A stretch of DNA of 64,000 nt from Dongia_A sp035695765. Its GTDB lineage: Bacteria; Pseudomonadota; Alphaproteobacteria; Dongiales; Dongiaceae. Shown one piece after another: positions 61,673-64,000 of this stretch. Position 1 is the stretch's first letter; every line of letters begins with the position of its first letter. The stretch spans positions 1 to 64,000 of the forward strand of contig DASRRI010000110.1 in assembly GCA_035695765.1 (NCBI GenBank), given 5' to 3'. The position numbers and the translations under genes were made by a program. The notes below the pieces were generated by a model. That model searched no databases and was not told the origin of the DNA. It saw nothing but the letters and a program-made list of their open reading frames with translations.

Positions 61673-61890
61673 GCGCGACGGCGACCGATATAGACCAGGA
61701 ATCCGCCTGCCACGATGGCTGCGATGCCCGCAATGTCGGGGATCGCGATGTCGTGCTCCTTCTGGGCGGTCGCCTGCAGCGGACCCAGATCGATGACCTT
61801 TTCCGTCGTCGTATAGCTGAAGCGTCCCATCACCAGGCCGGCGATGCCGAGAACGATCAACACCACGCCGAGCATTGCCAAAGGTCTCAT
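61669..61890 (-). CDS. DUF3185 small membrane protein
   Basis: A 73-residue protein with two transmembrane helices (about 3-22 and 51-68) and a short soluble loop containing YTTTEKVIDLGPLQA, as in DUF3185. Function is unknown. The start ATG 61890 is supported by family-like sequence from MRPLAML onward. It converges on the GNAT gene. Confidence 0.72.
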   Translation of the reverse strand: MRPLAMLGVVLIVLGIAGLVMGRFSYTTTEKVIDLGPLQATAQKEHDIAIPDIAGIAAIVAGGFLVYIGRRRA

Positions 61891-61966
61891 GCGCCCATCC
61901 CTCCATTGCCGGAATGACCAGCAATAGCGCGAGCGGGCGGAAAATTCCACTCCCGACGCGATCAAC

Positions 61967-62083
61967 TCAAAGATCGGCGTAGATCTCCATCACGTTGCCG
62001 GTGGTCCCGGGCCCGATCGGTCGACTGAAGATCGTGGGCAGCCTGCTGTCCGGAATCGTTGCGTTGAGCGCAACACCAGCCAT
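61967..62083 (-). CDS. Possible 38-residue small protein
   Basis: A short frame starting at ATG 62083, four bases after GGGAGGG, an unusually strong ribosome site. The product has no recognised domain or membrane segment. It lies 76 bases before the DUF3185 gene on the same strand. It could be a real small protein, the start of a degraded gene, or chance. The region 61891-62159 holds nothing else I can support. Confidence 0.3.
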   Translation of the reverse strand: MAGVALNATIPDSRLPTIFSRPIGPGTTGNVMEIYADL

Positions 62084-62159
62084 GTCGCCCTCCCGGCTGT
62101 GACAAGCAGACCTTAGCCCGATAGAATGGAACGACAAGCAATGTAGTCGAGGCGCGGCC

Positions 62160-62471
62160 ATGAGCGCTTACGTCGTTTCGGATGTCGAGATCCTCGATCC
62201 TGTGCTGATGGGCCAGTACCGCCTGTTGGCCCAGGAAACCATCGCCAAATATGGCGGGCGCTATCTGGCGCGCGGCGGTGCAATCGAATCCATCGAGGGC
62301 GGATGGGCACCCAAGGGCCTCATCATCGTCGAATTCCCGGACATGGAGCGGGCGCGCGCCTGGTATCATTCGCCGGAATATGGCGAGGCCCTGAAGATTC
62401 GCGCGCGTGCGCTGAACCGCAGGCTGATCTTTGTCGAGGGCCTGCCGCCGCAACACGAGGGGGAAGTGTGA
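62160..62471 (+). CDS. DUF1330 domain protein
   Basis: A 103-residue protein with the ferredoxin-like DUF1330 fold: YVVSDVEILDP at the N-terminus, YGGRYLARGG, and WYHSPEYGEALKIRA near the C-terminus. The family fold is like the dimeric alpha/beta barrel of monooxygenases but its role is unknown. It overlaps the SDR gene by 4 bases (GTGA), so they are coupled. Confidence 0.88.
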   Translation: MSAYVVSDVEILDPVLMGQYRLLAQETIAKYGGRYLARGGAIESIEGGWAPKGLIIVEFPDMERARAWYHSPEYGEALKIRARALNRRLIFVEGLPPQHEGEV

Positions 62472-63238
62472 CGTTTCGCATCGCTGATCTGGAGGGCAAG
62501 GTCTTCCTGGTGACAGGCGCCTCCACCGGCATCGGCGCGGCGGTGGCCAAGACGCTCGCTGCGGAAGGCGTCCGTGTCGCCGTGCATTACAACGAAAGCG
62601 AAGGCGCCGCGCATGAGGTGGCCGATGCGATCGGAGCCAAGGGTTGTGAGGCGTTCCTGGTGCAAGGTGACCTTGCCGATCCGTCCGCGGCACAGCAGAT
62701 CGTCACGCGCGCGGCCGAGCATTTCGGCCACCTCGATGGCCTGATCAACAATGGCGGTAGCATGCTGGGGCGCATCCCGGTGATGGAAGCCAGCGATGAT
62801 CATGTCCGGAAGGTGTTCGAACTCAACGCTCTTTCGCTCGTCGCTGCATCGCGCGCTGCGGTTCCGTGGCTGCGGCGGCAGGGCGGGACGATCATCAACA
62901 CCACCTCGATCGCCGCCCGCAACGGCGGCGGCAATGGCGCCGTCCTCTATGCCGCCGCCAAGGCGTTTGTCAGCAGTTTCACCCGCGGTTTTGCCAAGGA
63001 GGTCGTCGCGGACCGGATCCGCGTGAATGCTGTGGCGCCAGGCACCATCCTGACGCCGTTCCATGAGCGGTTCTCGAATGAAGAGCAGATGAAGGCGATG
63101 GTCGCGACCATCCCGATGGGACGCGCGGGCACCGCGGAAGACTGCGTCGGCGCCTACCTCTATCTCGCCTCCGAAACGCTGAGCGGCTACGTGACGGGCC
63201 AAGTCATCGAGGTGAACGGCGGGCAGCTTATGCCCTGA
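62468..63238 (+). CDS. Short-chain dehydrogenase/reductase
   Basis: A 256-residue classical SDR. The NAD(P) loop TGASTGIGAAV (near 16-26), the structural NNGG-type motif (near 93-96), and the catalytic tetrad with Ser (near 143) and YAAAK (near 157-161) are present, although I did not count them precisely. The C-terminal YVTGQVIEVNGGQLMP is normal. The start is GTG 62468, which overlaps the DUF1330 stop. The substrate is unknown. Confidence 0.9.
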   Translation: MTFRIADLEGKVFLVTGASTGIGAAVAKTLAAEGVRVAVHYNESEGAAHEVADAIGAKGCEAFLVQGDLADPSAAQQIVTRAAEHFGHLDGLINNGGSMLGRIPVMEASDDHVRKVFELNALSLVAASRAAVPWLRRQGGTIINTTSIAARNGGGNGAVLYAAAKAFVSSFTRGFAKEVVADRIRVNAVAPGTILTPFHERFSNEEQMKAMVATIPMGRAGTAEDCVGAYLYLASETLSGYVTGQVIEVNGGQLMP

Positions 63239-63299
63239 GCTGATCTATTCTGATCGCATTTCCTACGCCGAACCGGCAACCACTTCGGCGGAAAATGCT

Positions 63300-64000
63300 C
63301 TATGTCTGCTTGCGCTGGCGGCCGTAGATCAACAGCATCCCGATGATCACCGCGCCATAGATCAGCTGCCGGCCAGCCTCTTCGATCTGCATCACCGAGA
63401 GGATGGATTGCAGCAAGGTGATCAGGATGACACCGGCAATCGTTCCGACATAGGAGCCGCGGCCGCCGAGGATGTTGGTGCCGCCAAGCACGACCGACGC
63501 CACGGCCGGCAGCAGATAGGGATCGCCCATCGATTGATAGGCCTTGGTCGAATAGCCGGCCAGCAGCACCCCTGCGGACGCCGAGAGCCCGCCCGATGCA
63601 GCGAAGGCCAGCAACATGATCCGCTGAGTTGCGATGCCCGATAGATAGGCGGCTCGTTCGCGATTGCCGATGGCGTACACGGCGCGACCGAAGGTCGTGC
63701 GCATCAGCACGAAGATCGTGGCCGCGCCCACCGCCACCCACACGAACAAGGCATTGGGGATATTGAGGATGAGCCGCCCTGTCGCCAGCTCATGCATCGT
63801 GTCGGTTGCGTGGTCCTGCGGCGCGAACCCGCCGGTGCGCAACACCATCAGCCCCTGCGCCACTGCGTTCATGCCAAGCGTGAAGATCATGGACGGCACG
63901 CGCAGATAGGCGATGCCGATGCCGTTCGCGAACCCCATCACAAACCCGCAAAAGATTCCGAAGGGGATCGCCAGATTGTTCCAGGGTGCATCCCAGCCCG
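63300..64000 (-). CDS. RbsC-type ABC transporter permease (5' end outside the window)
   Basis: At least 230 residues of a BPD_transp_2-type permease; the frame stays open to the window end (reading GWDAPWNNLAIPFGIFCGF at its visible start), so the N-terminus lies beyond 64000. VPSMIFTLGMNAVAQGLMVL and the loop GNRERAAYLSGIATQRIMLL fit ribose/sugar-type permeases. GNRE lies near the expected ATPase contact. The partner ATPase and binding protein are not in the window. The 61-base gap before its stop shows no clear terminator. Confidence 0.9.
   Translation of the reverse strand, partial: GWDAPWNNLAIPFGIFCGFVMGFANGIGIAYLRVPSMIFTLGMNAVAQGLMVLRTGGFAPQDHATDTMHELATGRLILNIPNALFVWVAVGAATIFVLMRTTFGRAVYAIGNRERAAYLSGIATQRIMLLAFAASGGLSASAGVLLAGYSTKAYQSMGDPYLLPAVASVVLGGTNILGGRGSYVGTIAGVILITLLQSILSVMQIEEAGRQLIYGAVIIGMLLIYGRQRKQT

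Noticed and set aside
1..64000. tRNA, rRNA, CRISPR array, insertion sequence, prophage or plasmid origin
   Set aside because: No cloverleaf, rRNA-like stretch, regular repeats, transposase motif or phage protein was seen in the gaps or frames.

Overview
The window is GC-rich, tightly packed chromosomal DNA with short gaps, many 1-8 bp start/stop overlaps and conserved housekeeping genes (rplM-rpsI, argC, serS-surE-pcm-nlpD-like, rimO, pabB-pabC). Gene families such as DUF1194, DUF992, NnrU, PAS_5, split Dha/PTS genes and BMP-type nucleoside transport, together with base composition, suggest an alphaproteobacterium, perhaps of the Rhodospirillales or Hyphomicrobiales. That placement is an inference from gene content. 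I saw no rRNA, tRNA, CRISPR array, insertion sequence or phage gene.

Layout. 1-7.3 kb: a tandem pair of secreted DUF1194 proteins behind a sigma-54-like promoter; argC with a gamma carbonic anhydrase; an NnrU-family membrane protein; a methyltransferase and a PhyH-type dioxygenase; and rplM-rpsI with a clear promoter and terminator. 7.3-12.2 kb: alpha/beta hydrolase, methyltransferase, enoyl-CoA hydratase-like protein, PAS_5 protein, a Crp/Fnr regulator divergent from a Spy-like periplasmic protein, and a cupin. 12.2-21.5 kb: nlpD-like, pcm, surE, serS, an Lrp regulator divergent from an EamA exporter, rimO, and pabC-pabB for p-aminobenzoate. 21.7-26.7 kb: a signalling cassette with a MASE1 hybrid histidine kinase, a coupled kinase-like protein whose ATP-binding and receiver domains look degenerate, and a NarL/LuxR-type response regulator.

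26.8-36.1 kb: one long minus-strand nucleoside operon. It encodes a BMP-type binding protein, an ATPase and two permeases, then cytidine deaminase, purine nucleoside phosphorylase, thymidine phosphorylase and phosphopentomutase. It ends in a translationally coupled Fe(II)/2-oxoglutarate dioxygenase of unknown substrate.

36.3-39.7 kb: DUF1761 and DUF992 proteins and a two-subunit acyl-CoA dehydrogenase pair. 39.7-56.2 kb: a carbohydrate or polyol locus. A minus-strand operon carries a CUT1-type ABC transporter (binding protein, two permeases, a 69-residue membrane protein, two ATPases) followed by dhaL, dhaM, HPr, enzyme I, a small helix-turn-helix-like protein and dhaK. That set makes a complete PEP-driven phosphorelay to a dihydroxyacetone-type kinase. 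The divergent operon carries a LacI-type regulator, xylulokinase, xylose isomerase, a sugar phosphate isomerase/epimerase and a Gfo/Idh/MocA dehydrogenase. The roughly 390 bp between them holds a strong promoter buried in an 11-bp inverted repeat.

56.2-64 kb: a citryl-CoA lyase-like protein with an acyl-CoA synthetase, a glutathione S-transferase, a VOC protein, a second PAS_5 protein, an XRE-cupin regulator with an apparently leaderless promoter, a GNAT acetyltransferase, small proteins, DUF1330 with an SDR oxidoreductase, and an RbsC-type permease cut by the window end.

The best candidates for something undescribed are the dioxygenase at the end of the nucleoside operon, the ABC/Dha-PTS/xylose double operon, and the histidine kinase with its pseudokinase partner. 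All functions are from reading motifs by eye; no searches were run.
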